DNA of 9,384 bases from JAVBSN01 sp031547045 (GTDB lineage: Bacteria > Bacillota > Clostridia > Lachnospirales > Lachnospiraceae): positions 1 through 9,384 of the forward strand of contig JAVBSN010000038.1 of assembly GCA_031547045.1 (NCBI GenBank). The letters run 5' to 3'. This document shows, piece after piece, positions 1 to 6,453 of this stretch. Every line of letters starts with the position of its first letter. Position 1 is the stretch's first letter. Under the pieces are notes generated by a model. It was given only the letters and a program-made list of their open reading frames with translations. It was not told the origin of the DNA and made no database searches. The position numbers were made by a program, and so were the translations under genes.

Positions 1-1352
1 ACTATATTCTTTATTTCCCATGTGCAACCATTTATTTGATATTCAATATCACCTATTACATCACCTTTCTTAATTGGCGCTGTTAATTCATTCGGAATAT
101 GATACACTATATCAATTTTTTCATCAGATCTTAGAAGCATACCTTTTGTATTTACTGACATAACATCTTCTTTATCTTCATCTATTAACACATTATCACT
201 ATCTGATACTTTAATCTTCACTACTGCCTTCCCATTTATTCTATCAGTCTGCCCATTAACCACATTTAAAGGATTTATCTTACTTTCATCTATTTGTATA
301 TCATCAAAATTAACATAATTATAATTTCCTAAACCATACTCCATAAGTTTTCTAGTATCGCTCCATTTATAAGATTTATTATTAGGCCACCCACATCCTA
401 GTAATGCAACTATTAATTTTTTACCATCCTTTTCTAAAGCTCCAACATAACAATATCCTGCGTCTGAAGTAAATCCTGTTTTACCTGATAAAGCTCCCTC
501 CATCATTGATAAAAATGCATTATGATTGTTACAAGAAAAATTTCTTGTTCCATTAGTAACTGAGCCGTCGGCATTTGTTTGAATATTTGAAAATGTATAA
601 TTTCCCATTCTGGTTATCTCAAGAAATTCTTCTCTTTTATCTGATTCATATAAGCAATACTTCATAATTCTAGCTAAATCTTTGGATGTAGTCGAATGTT
701 TACGTTCAATAGAATTTACATTTCCATTCTCATCAGTAACTTCAATAAATTGTGTTTTATCTAGTCCATTAGGGGTAATAAAATATGTATTATAACAGCC
801 TATATCAATTGCTTTTTGGTTCATCATCTGTGCAAATCCTTCTACTGAACCTCCTATATGCTCAGCAATTGCAACTGCTGAATCATTATGAGATTCTAAC
901 ATAAGAGAATACATTAAATCTTTAAGTTTATATTGTTCGCCTGTATTAATATTTAATTGAACATCTGGCATTCGAGCCGCATATTCTGAAACTGTCACTA
1001 AATCTTCTGGATTTCCATTTTCCAAAGCTACAATTAACGTCATTATTTTTGTGGTGCTTGCCATTGCTCTTATTTCTTCACTATTTTTTTCATATAATGC
1101 TCTTCCGCTATCTCCATCTATTAATATTGCTGATATTGAAAATAGATTTAAGTCTTGGTTATTGACAACATCAATAATATTATTATTGGAATCTTCATAG
1201 TCATCACTTAAATATTGAATATCACCATTAATATACATATCATTATTATATGTTTCATCCATATTGTTTTGTTTAAATTTATAACACAATATAGCTAGTA
1301 CTAGAATTGCAATAATAACAATTAAGACATACTTTTTATCTGTTTTATTCAT
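1..1352 (-). CDS. D-alanyl-D-alanine carboxypeptidase (PBP5/DacF-type, peptidase S11), 3' end cut by window edge
   Basis: A serine DD-carboxypeptidase that removes the terminal D-Ala from peptidoglycan stem peptides outside the membrane. My translation from the ATG at 1352 is open for 450 codons to the left edge with no stop, so the C-terminus is missing. All three penicillin-binding motifs are present: SxxK as STTK (Ser99 nucleophile, Lys102), SxN as SHN (154-156) and KTG (291-293). An N-terminal hydrophobic segment at about residues 8-24 follows a charged start (MNKTDKK) and reads as a signal anchor. About 45 polar, Asn/Asp-rich residues then lead to the catalytic domain. Residues from about 355 onward fit the C-terminal beta domain of the PBP5 family. 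The start is supported by AGGA about 9 bases upstream. A terminator before the gene suggests it is transcribed apart from yajC. The family call is firm; the paralogue (DacA, DacB or DacF) is not resolved. Confidence 0.93.
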   Translation of the reverse strand, partial: MNKTDKKYVLIVIIAILVLAILCYKFKQNNMDETYNNDMYINGDIQYLSDDYEDSNNNIIDVVNNQDLNLFSISAILIDGDSGRALYEKNSEEIRAMASTTKIMTLIVALENGNPEDLVTVSEYAARMPDVQLNINTGEQYKLKDLMYSLMLESHNDSAVAIAEHIGGSVEGFAQMMNQKAIDIGCYNTYFITPNGLDKTQFIEVTDENGNVNSIERKHSTTSKDLARIMKYCLYESDKREEFLEITRMGNYTFSNIQTNADGSVTNGTRNFSCNNHNAFLSMMEGALSGKTGFTSDAGYCYVGALEKDGKKLIVALLGCGWPNNKSYKWSDTRKLMEYGLGNYNYVNFDDIQIDESKINPLNVVNGQTDRINGKAVVKIKVSDSDNVLIDEDKEDVMSVNTKGMLLRSDEKIDIVYHIPNELTAPIKKGDVIGDIEYQINGCTWEIKNI

Positions 1353-1379
1353 ATTTTCAATCCTAAATTCACTTATGAA

Positions 1380-1410
1380 ATTATATGAAGATATAAATAT
1401 ATATAGACCA
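1380..1410 (-). promoter_or_regulatory. possible promoter of the carboxypeptidase gene
   Basis: On the minus strand a perfect TATAAT lies at 1380-1385, about 28 bases before the ATG. No good -35 is present: at a spacing of 17-19 bases the best match is TGGTCT (1405-1410). The -10 is convincing as a sequence, but TATAAT occurs by chance in DNA this AT-rich. The main support is the need for a start site after the terminator at 1435-1465. Confidence 0.35.
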
Positions 1411-1434
1411 TTTTATATAAAGAAATCTTTATAC

Positions 1435-1465
1435 AAAAAATTCACAAGTCAATTAACTTGTGAAT
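1435..1465 (-). terminator. intrinsic terminator after yajC
   Basis: A perfect 10-bp stem pairs 1440-1449 with 1456-1465 (core TTCACAAGT / ACTTGTGAA) around a 6-base loop. On the minus strand the stem is followed at once by six T (1435-1440). It starts 21 bases past the yajC stop codon and is a textbook rho-independent terminator for the tgt-yajC transcript. On the plus strand the trailing T run is weak, so activity in that direction is doubtful. Confidence 0.85.
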
Positions 1466-1486
1466 CTTTTGTAATAGATATTAGAT

Positions 1487-1822
1487 TTACTCTTCTGTAC
1501 CTGTACTAGCTTTTTCAACTTGAGCTATTGCTTCAATCTTCATAGGTATACGACAGTTTTTGTTATTTCCAAACTCTACTATTACTGTATCTTCTACAAT
1601 ATCAAGTATAGTTCCGTAGAAACCACTTGTTGTAATAATAGCATCACCTATTCCTAATTTTGAATGCATATCATCTAATGTCTTTTGTTGTTTCTTCTGT
1701 GGTCTTATAAGCATGAAATAAAACATACCACCCATAACTACAACCCACAATACTATTTGAATAATACCCATGCCCGCTGTTGCTGTTCCTGTTTCTGTTG
1801 CTGCTAATAATGTGTTAATCAT
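1487..1822 (-). CDS. yajC: preprotein translocase subunit YajC
   Basis: A small membrane protein associated with the Sec translocase (SecDF-YajC). It is 111 residues, the normal family length. A short Ala/Thr/Gly-rich N-terminus precedes one membrane segment (about 19-39). The signature RPQKKQQK follows (40-47), then a small soluble domain with the family's GD(x)IITTSGFYGTI stretch (59-72). The start is set by a strong GGAGG 9-13 bases upstream of the ATG. The gene lies 44 bases after tgt on the same strand and ends just before an intrinsic terminator, so it is probably the last gene of a tgt-yajC operon. secD and secF, often the next genes, do not follow here. Confidence 0.95.
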   Translation of the reverse strand: MINTLLAATETGTATAGMGIIQIVLWVVVMGGMFYFMLIRPQKKQQKTLDDMHSKLGIGDAIITTSGFYGTILDIVEDTVIVEFGNNKNCRIPMKIEAIAQVEKASTGTEE

Positions 1823-1853
1823 AATAAATTTCCTCCATAATTTTTATATTAGT

Positions 1854-1866
1854 GAACACTGTGTTC
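1854..1866. repeat. 13-bp palindrome between tgt and yajC
   Basis: GAACAC-T-GTGTTC is a perfect inverted repeat with a single central base, directly abutting the tgt stop codon. The one-base gap is too short for an RNA hairpin with all six pairs, and no T run follows, so it is not an intrinsic terminator. It could be a protein-binding site or chance. Confidence 0.4.
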
Positions 1867-3003
1867 CTAAATTTCTCCATTGCCTTCTAAATCAGCTAAT
1901 TTAGCTTTTTTATATTCTTTATAGCGATTTTCTTCAATTGCCTGTCTAATCTCTACCATAAGATTATTATAGAAATATAAATTATGTATTACGCTTAGTC
2001 TATATCCTAACATTTCTTTTGCCTTTAGTAAATGTCTTATATAACCTCTACTATAAGTTTTACAAGCTGGACAGTTACAGCCTTCTTCAATTGGTCTACT
2101 ATCTAATTCATACTTCTTATTAAGAATATTAATTTTACCATGATTAGTATATAAATGTCCATGTCTACCATTTCTTGATGGATATACACAATCAAAGAAA
2201 TCAACACCTCTATCGACTGCCTCTAATATATTAGCTGGTGTGCCAACACCCATAAGATAGGTTGGTTTATCTACTGGTAGGTGTGGTACTGTTGCATCTA
2301 ATATATTATACATATCTTCATGACATTCACCTACTGCTAGACCACCTACTGCATAACCATCTAAATCAAGTTCTGATATTCGTTTAGCATGTTCAACACG
2401 AATGTCAGCATAGGTTCCACCTTGATTAATACCAAATAACATCTGAGATCTATTTATAGTATCTTCTAAAGAATTAAGTCTTGCCATCTCTACTTTACAA
2501 CGCTCTAACCATCTTGTAGTTCTTGCTACTGATTTCTCAATATATTCTTTTGTAGATGGATAAGGTGCACATTCATCAAAAGCCATTGCTATTGTTGACG
2601 CTAGATTAGATTGTATCTGCATACTCTCCTCTGGCCCCATAAATATCTTACGTCCATCAATATGAGAACTAAAATATACCCCTTCCTCTTTGATTTTTCT
2701 AAGTCCAGCAAGAGAAAATACTTGAAATCCACCTGAATCTGTAAGTATAGGCTTATCCCAAACCATAAACTTATGAAGTCCGCCCATTTTCTTAACTACA
2801 TCATCACCAGGTCTAACATGTAGGTGATAAGTATTTGATAATTGTACTTGTGTACCTATTTCTTGTAAATCAGTTGTGGCAACAGCTCCTTTAATAGCTG
2901 CTATAGTTCCAACATTCATAAATACTGGGGTTTCTATAACTCCATGTACTGTTGTTAATCTACCTCGTTTTGCCATACCATCTCTATTAATTAATGTATA
3001 CAT
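1867..3003 (-). CDS. tgt: tRNA-guanine transglycosylase (queuine/preQ1 tRNA-ribosyltransferase)
   Basis: Exchanges guanine-34 for preQ1 in tRNAs with GUN anticodons, a step of queuosine synthesis. The residue numbers here count from an ATG four codons further upstream (3015). TDSGGFQ (92-98) holds the conserved Asp93, FDE (146-148) contributes to base binding, and DFFDCVYPSRNGRHG (272-286) carries the expected nucleophile Asp275. The zinc site is complete: C313, C315, C318 and H344. I prefer the ATG at 3003 (378 residues) because it has GGAG six bases upstream and gives the usual MYxLI start; the ATG at 3015 has only a poor AAAGATAAG before it. The gene is the first of a tgt-yajC pair and is divergent from the EF-hand-like gene. 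The anticodon-recognition segment reads RNGRHG instead of the proteobacterial RNARNG, which I recall as normal in clostridia. The identification is very secure. Confidence 0.97.
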   Translation of the reverse strand: MYTLINRDGMAKRGRLTTVHGVIETPVFMNVGTIAAIKGAVATTDLQEIGTQVQLSNTYHLHVRPGDDVVKKMGGLHKFMVWDKPILTDSGGFQVFSLAGLRKIKEEGVYFSSHIDGRKIFMGPEESMQIQSNLASTIAMAFDECAPYPSTKEYIEKSVARTTRWLERCKVEMARLNSLEDTINRSQMLFGINQGGTYADIRVEHAKRISELDLDGYAVGGLAVGECHEDMYNILDATVPHLPVDKPTYLMGVGTPANILEAVDRGVDFFDCVYPSRNGRHGHLYTNHGKINILNKKYELDSRPIEEGCNCPACKTYSRGYIRHLLKAKEMLGYRLSVIHNLYFYNNLMVEIRQAIEENRYKEYKKAKLADLEGNGEI

Positions 3004-3060
3004 CTTTATCTCCATCTTATCTTTAAGTATGTTTTACAAATATTATATCTAAGATTAAAC

Positions 3061-3097
3061 ATAACGTTATAATTATATGTTATATCAATAACGTAAT
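3061..3097. repeat. pair of ATAACGT boxes around the tgt promoter
   Basis: ATAACGTTAT at 3061-3070 is a perfect 10-bp palindrome, and ATAACGTAAT at 3088-3097 matches it at 9 of 10 positions. Their starts are 27 bp apart. The first lies just downstream of the proposed tgt -10, near the expected transcription start; the second covers part of the spacer and overlaps the -35. The placement suits an operator pair, but no regulator is identifiable and AT-rich DNA gives such matches by chance. Confidence 0.3.
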
Positions 3098-3100
3098 CAA
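3072..3100 (-). promoter_or_regulatory. sigma-A-type promoter for tgt-yajC
   Basis: On the minus strand TTGATT (3095-3100) and a perfect TATAAT (3072-3077) are separated by exactly 17 bases. The -35 matches four of six consensus positions. The expected transcript start is about 60 bases before the tgt ATG. The leader shows no preQ1-riboswitch features. Confidence 0.6.
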
Positions 3101-3132
3101 GTAAAAAACAAAAAATATGTATTAACTTTTTA

Positions 3133-3160
3133 TAAAATAAATCTATCATATGTCCGATAT
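3133..3160 (+). promoter_or_regulatory. sigma-D (FliA/sigma-28)-like promoter for the EF-hand-like gene
   Basis: TAAA (3133-3136), 16 bases, then TCCGATAT (3153-3160). The Bacillus subtilis sigma-D consensus is TAAA, about 15 bases, GCCGATAT, so the -10 element differs at one base only. I saw no other CCGATA on either strand of this AT-rich window. The transcript would start near 3166-3168, leaving a leader of about 74 bases. A weaker sigma-A reading overlaps it: TTAACT (3122-3127), 16 bases, TATCAT (3144-3149). The sigma-D reading is favoured because its -10 is GC-containing and specific. Confidence 0.6.
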
Positions 3161-3165
3161 ACTTT

Positions 3166-3221
3166 TTGGTTAGATTGGTTGTGCTTAATCAATTGTATTC
3201 CTTGGTTAGACTGGTAATCAA
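3166..3221 (+). repeat. leader direct repeat with two possible hairpins
   Basis: TTGGTTAGATTGGT (3166-3179) recurs as TTGGTTAGACTGGT (3202-3215), 13 of 14 identical and 36 bases apart. Each copy is followed by AATCAA (3187-3192 and 3216-3221), which can pair with TTGGTT (3175-3180 and 3202-3207) in a 6-bp stem containing one G-U pair. The second hairpin ends four bases before the ribosome binding site at 3226-3232, so the pair could influence translation or be a binding site in the leader RNA. The short stems are weak by themselves. Confidence 0.5.
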
Positions 3222-3240
3222 ATTTAAGGAGGATATATAT

Positions 3241-4293
3241 ATGAAAATTGATTCAAGCACTATACAATTAAGTTCGTCTAGAACTTATGCTTCCTCGTCT
3301 AATTATGAGGGACGCGTATCGTTAAGTGTAACAAATAATTCAAATGGATTGCTAGCCAATTCAAACGGAACAGAATTTGGTTCTCAGTTTTACAACTCAT
3401 TAGGACAGACTTCCTCTACAGGTCAACTCAATAATGACAGTATTACAAACTTTAGAGAACGCTTATTTGAATCTTTAATGAAGTTTATGGAACAAGTCAG
3501 AGAGCAGTTAATTAAGAATTTAACTAAAAATTATAATTCAAATAGTAATTTTAATGCTTCAATAAGTAATAGTTCTGACTCTATTCTTAATCTAACTTCA
3601 TCTTCCACTCCAACTACATGGAGCAGAAAAACATTTGTCTCATATAGCTATTATGAATCAGAAACTACCACCTTTTCTTCTACAGGAACTGTAAAAACTT
3701 CTGATGGTAGAACAATTAATTTTAATGTTGACATGAATATGAGCAGAGAATTTATGGAGAATTATACGTCTATTACAGAAGAAACTACTGCAATTCTAAC
3801 AGATCCATTAGTAATTAATCTAGATAGTGCTCCTACTAGAATAAGTGACGTTACTTGGAATTTTGATATTGACGGTGATGGCACAATAGATACAATTCAT
3901 ATGCTATCTAAAGGTAGTGGTTTCTTAGCTTTAGACAAAAATGATAATGGAACTATTGATGATGGTAGTGAGTTATTTGGAACTAAATCTGGCAATGGTT
4001 TTGCTGAATTGGCTGAATATGATGATGACGGCAATGGTTGGATTGACGAAAATGATAGTGTCTATAGCAAACTTAAGATATGGATTAAAGATGATTTTGG
4101 AAATGATAAGTTGCTAGACTTAAAAGACGCAAATATAGGAGCAATCTATTTACATAGCGCTCCTACACAGCATAATCTAAATAATATTAATACAAATGAT
4201 ACTCTTGCTCAAATTAAACGAACAGGTATCTATTTACAAGAAAATGGTATTGCTAATACCATTCAGCAAGTTGATCTTGCAAAAATAAGTTAA
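3241..4293 (+). CDS. EF-hand-like calcium-binding-type protein of unknown function, likely motility-regulon
   Basis: A 350-residue protein without signal peptide or membrane segment. The start is fixed by AAGGAGG (3226-3232) eight bases before the ATG; the frame is open further upstream to 3166 but that stretch is leader DNA. Layout: N-terminus MKIDSST followed by a Ser/Asn-rich region; an amphipathic helical stretch at about 67-97; Ser/Thr/Asn-rich linker (98-127); a beta-rich part with SDGRTINFNVDMNMS (154-168); then a C-terminal domain starting DPLVINLD (188-195). That domain holds three Asp/Asn-rich loops: DIDGDGTID (209-217), DKNDNGTIDDGSE (232-244, closest to a canonical EF-hand loop) and DDDGNGWIDE (261-270). 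I recall this C-terminal domain from uncharacterised proteins of flagellated Proteobacteria and Firmicutes, but give no function. The sigma-D-like promoter supports a motility link. It is the only plus-strand gene here and its stop overlaps that of yugP. Confidence 0.88.
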   Translation: MKIDSSTIQLSSSRTYASSSNYEGRVSLSVTNNSNGLLANSNGTEFGSQFYNSLGQTSSTGQLNNDSITNFRERLFESLMKFMEQVREQLIKNLTKNYNSNSNFNASISNSSDSILNLTSSSTPTTWSRKTFVSYSYYESETTTFSSTGTVKTSDGRTINFNVDMNMSREFMENYTSITEETTAILTDPLVINLDSAPTRISDVTWNFDIDGDGTIDTIHMLSKGSGFLALDKNDNGTIDDGSELFGTKSGNGFAELAEYDDDGNGWIDENDSVYSKLKIWIKDDFGNDKLLDLKDANIGAIYLHSAPTQHNLNNINTNDTLAQIKRTGIYLQENGIANTIQQVDLAKIS

Positions 4294-4318
4294 TCTCTTC
4301 TTCTACCAAATAGAAGAA
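4281..4318 (-). terminator. hairpin at the convergent gene ends, possible weak terminator
   Basis: A perfect 8-bp stem, TTCTTCTA (4298-4305) with TAGAAGAA (4311-4318), has a 5-base loop. It lies in the last codons of yugP and starts five bases after the plus-strand gene's stop. On the minus strand a TTATTTTT stretch (4281-4288) follows, but nine bases beyond the stem, which is far for an intrinsic terminator. No T run follows on the plus strand. It is the only candidate terminator between the two convergent genes. Confidence 0.35.
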
Positions 4319-4985
4319 CCAATCTTAATAACTGTAAAGCAGTGGCTGCGGCTGCGGCAACATATGTCATGGCTGCTGCTTTTAATACTTTCTTAGCACC
4401 TTTATTTTCTTCATTAGATAATATTCCCTGATTATCAATAGTTGCTAATGCCCTTCTTGATGCATTAAATTCTACTGGTAATGTTACTAATTGGAACAAT
4501 ACTACTAATGAAAACATTATTATTCCTAAATCTATTAAAATTTGATTATATCCCATAAACACACCAATAAGTATAATTGGCCACGATGCCATAGAACCAA
4601 AATTAACAACTGGTAATATTGCTCCTCTTATCTTGATTGGAACATATCCTTCTTGGTGTTGAATTGCATGTCCACATTCATGAGCTGCAACACCAATTGC
4701 TGCTATTGAAGTATTATTATATACTGAATCTGATAAACTAACTATCTTGGTTTTAGGATTAAAATTATCTGTTAAATTACCTGATACATGTCTAATTGAA
4801 ACATCATATATACCAGCTTGTCTAAGCATAATTTCTGCCACCTGTGCTCCTGTAATTCTTCTTGCAGAACCAACTTTATTATACTTATTAAATGTTGATT
4901 TAACACCTGCTTGAGCTATTAAGCTTATAACTAATCCTATTATTACTAATATATATGTAGGATCCATATACATTCCATATCTCAT
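4290..4985 (-). CDS. yugP: YugP-type neutral zinc metallopeptidase (membrane)
   Basis: A 231-residue integral membrane protein of the zinc peptidase family typified by Bacillus YugP; its substrate is not established. The zinc-binding HExxH motif is HECGH (102-106), with Glu103 the expected catalytic base. Membrane segments are visible at about 10-27, 124-145, 150-170 and 203-226, the last Ala/Leu-rich. The segment PVEFNASRRAL (170-180) is characteristic of the family and its Glu172 could be the third zinc ligand. Start: AGGAG lies eight bases before the ATG; in-frame Met5 and Met7 are less well placed. It is separated from scpB by 117 bp containing possible promoters, so it is probably a single-gene transcript. 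Its stop overlaps the convergent plus-strand stop. Confidence 0.92.
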   Translation of the reverse strand: MRYGMYMDPTYILVIIGLVISLIAQAGVKSTFNKYNKVGSARRITGAQVAEIMLRQAGIYDVSIRHVSGNLTDNFNPKTKIVSLSDSVYNNTSIAAIGVAAHECGHAIQHQEGYVPIKIRGAILPVVNFGSMASWPIILIGVFMGYNQILIDLGIIMFSLVVLFQLVTLPVEFNASRRALATIDNQGILSNEENKGAKKVLKAAAMTYVAAAAATALQLLRLVLLFGRRRD

Positions 4986-5010
4986 AAAATCATCTCCTAA
5001 TGTAATTACT

Positions 5011-5048
5011 ATTATCTTGTCTTAGTATAACATAACAATAGTATAGCA
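5011..5048 (-). promoter_or_regulatory. candidate promoter(s) for yugP
   Basis: Minus-strand candidates: TTGTTA (5033-5038), 16 bases, GATAAT (5011-5016), which is the best two-box pair; and two extended -10 elements of the form TGnTATACT at 5024-5032 and 5040-5048. Which one is used cannot be decided by eye. The rest of the gap towards scpB (about 5049-5102) contains only short A/T palindromes and no convincing terminator. Confidence 0.4.
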
Positions 5049-5102
5049 CGTTTATTCATAATTAATTATTAAATTATGGTAAAATATATTTTAATATATT
5101 AT

Positions 5103-5672
5103 TTATACATCTAGTGTTAATTGAGCCTCTTCTAATGCTTCTTGTTTGAAATCTTCTATTTTATCTGGAGTAATTGTTGGTAAATCATCTGTAGACTGAA
5201 CACCAAAACTTCTTAAAAAATCATCTGTAGTTCCAAATAGTATTGGTCTACCTACTGCATCTAATCTACCTACTTCTTCAATTAAATGATATTCTACAAG
5301 TCTATTAACTGAATGTACACACGATACTCCTCTTATTGTTTCTATCTCTTGTCTTGTTACTGGTTGTTTATAAGCAATAATCGATAATGTTTCAAGTAAT
5401 ACATCAGTAAGTACATGTTTCTTTGGTGTATTTACTATTTTTGATAAAGCATCATAATACTCAGCCTTTGAACACATCTGAAAAGATGTTTCCAGTTCTA
5501 TAATTCTTACTCCTCTGTCTTCACCATCATACTTGTCCATCATATTATGTATAATCTTTGATGTTGTATCTGTATCTTGCTCTATTGCTACAGCAATTTC
5601 CGAAACAGGTACAGCTTCACCAATAGCAAATAGTATCGCCTCGATTGTAGCTTCCATTTTATTAATATCCAT
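5103..5672 (-). CDS. scpB: segregation and condensation protein B
   Basis: The winged-helix partner of the Smc-ScpA condensin complex, which acts as a dimer on ScpA in chromosome compaction and segregation. It is 189 residues, the normal length. Two winged-helix domains are visible (about 1-75 and 90-155). Family hallmarks are ETLSIIAYKQPVTRQEIETIRGV (94-116), GRPILFGTTDDFLRSFG (141-157) and DDLP (162-165). The start is supported by AGGTGG, which begins right after the scpA stop; the two genes are 10 bases apart and surely cotranscribed. Confidence 0.97.
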   Translation of the reverse strand: MDINKMEATIEAILFAIGEAVPVSEIAVAIEQDTDTTSKIIHNMMDKYDGEDRGVRIIELETSFQMCSKAEYYDALSKIVNTPKKHVLTDVLLETLSIIAYKQPVTRQEIETIRGVSCVHSVNRLVEYHLIEEVGRLDAVGRPILFGTTDDFLRSFGVQSTDDLPTITPDKIEDFKQEALEEAQLTLDV

Positions 5673-5682
5673 TTATCCACCT

Positions 5683-6435
5683 CTATTTTACAGAATCTAA
5701 AGAGTCAATTATTATATCATCAAATAGTTCATTTTGCCTAATTGTAATAGCTCCCACCGTCATTAATTCTAAAACAGCTAGAAATGTAACAATTACATTA
5801 ATTTTACTAGCTTGCATTTCCAATAATGTTCTAAAGCGAATTCCTCTTAATCCTTTTACCTCCGCTCTTATATCAGCCATTTTATCTTCGATATTTACCT
5901 CTTCTTTTTCAATTGTTCCAAATTTACTTCTAATTGGATCTACCTTATCTACTTGCTTTAGCATTATTGATTTGAATATTTCATTTAATTTGCTAAGAGT
6001 CATTCCATCAACTAATGTAGCTGGGTCTATCTCTTCTACATATTCTTCAATCTCTTCTGGAATAGTAGATTTTTTATATAAAGCCTTTGATGCATCTAGT
6101 TGCATATCCTTTAACTCATATGCAGCATATTTATACATCTTGTATTCCAATAAGCGTCTTACTAATTCTTCTCTCGGATCGTTTTCCTCTTCTTCCTCTT
6201 CCTCATCTTTAGGTAAAAGCATTTTAGATTTAATATTTATAAGGGTAGCCGCCATTACTAAGAATTCACTCATAACATCTAAGTCGCTTCTCTCCATAGT
6301 TTCAATATACTCTAAATATTGTTCTGTAATAGAAACTATTGGAATATCATATATATTAACTTTATTCTTTTCAATTAGATGTAACAATAAGTCTAGTGGA
6401 CCTTCAAACACCTGTAATTTAACATCAATACCCAT
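5683..6435 (-). CDS. scpA: segregation and condensation protein A (kleisin)
   Basis: The kleisin that bridges the Smc dimer heads and binds ScpB. It is 250 residues, typical for Firmicutes. The N-terminal signature FEGPLDLLLHLI (10-21) and the AATLINIKSKMLLP segment (62-75) form the Smc-neck-binding domain. A run of seven Glu (78-84) marks the start of the linker. The C-terminal winged helix, with VTFLAVLELMTVGAI (216-230), is the cap-binding part. AAGGAG five bases before the ATG supports the start. The gene follows the site-2-protease-like gene by 18 bases and precedes scpB by 10. Confidence 0.97.
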   Translation of the reverse strand: MGIDVKLQVFEGPLDLLLHLIEKNKVNIYDIPIVSITEQYLEYIETMERSDLDVMSEFLVMAATLINIKSKMLLPKDEEEEEEENDPREELVRRLLEYKMYKYAAYELKDMQLDASKALYKKSTIPEEIEEYVEEIDPATLVDGMTLSKLNEIFKSIMLKQVDKVDPIRSKFGTIEKEEVNIEDKMADIRAEVKGLRGIRFRTLLEMQASKINVIVTFLAVLELMTVGAITIRQNELFDDIIIDSLDSVK

Positions 6436-6453
6436 AATTTCTCCTTATCCTAA

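Noticed and set aside
1284..1352. Lipoprotein signal in the carboxypeptidase (AILC near residue 23)
   Set aside because: The residue before the Cys is Leu, whereas signal peptidase II needs a small residue there. A membrane anchor fits better.
3004..3065. preQ1 riboswitch in the tgt leader
   Set aside because: The leader lacks the C-rich stem, A-rich tail and paired Shine-Dalgarno of preQ1-I aptamers; nothing beyond A/T-rich sequence is visible.
3166..3240. Extra 25 N-terminal residues for the EF-hand-like protein
   Set aside because: The strong AAGGAGG lies before the ATG at 3241, the upstream start has none, and this stretch contains the leader repeats and the expected transcript start.
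5049..5102. Terminator for the scpAB transcript
   Set aside because: Only A/T-only palindromes such as AAAATATATTTT are present; they lack a stable stem and a distinct T run, so no terminator can be supported.
6184..6207. Repetitive CTT/CCT tract as a phase-variable microsatellite
   Set aside because: It encodes the acidic run of ScpA with mixed GAA and GAG codons, so it is not a pure repeat, and length changes of three bases would keep the frame.
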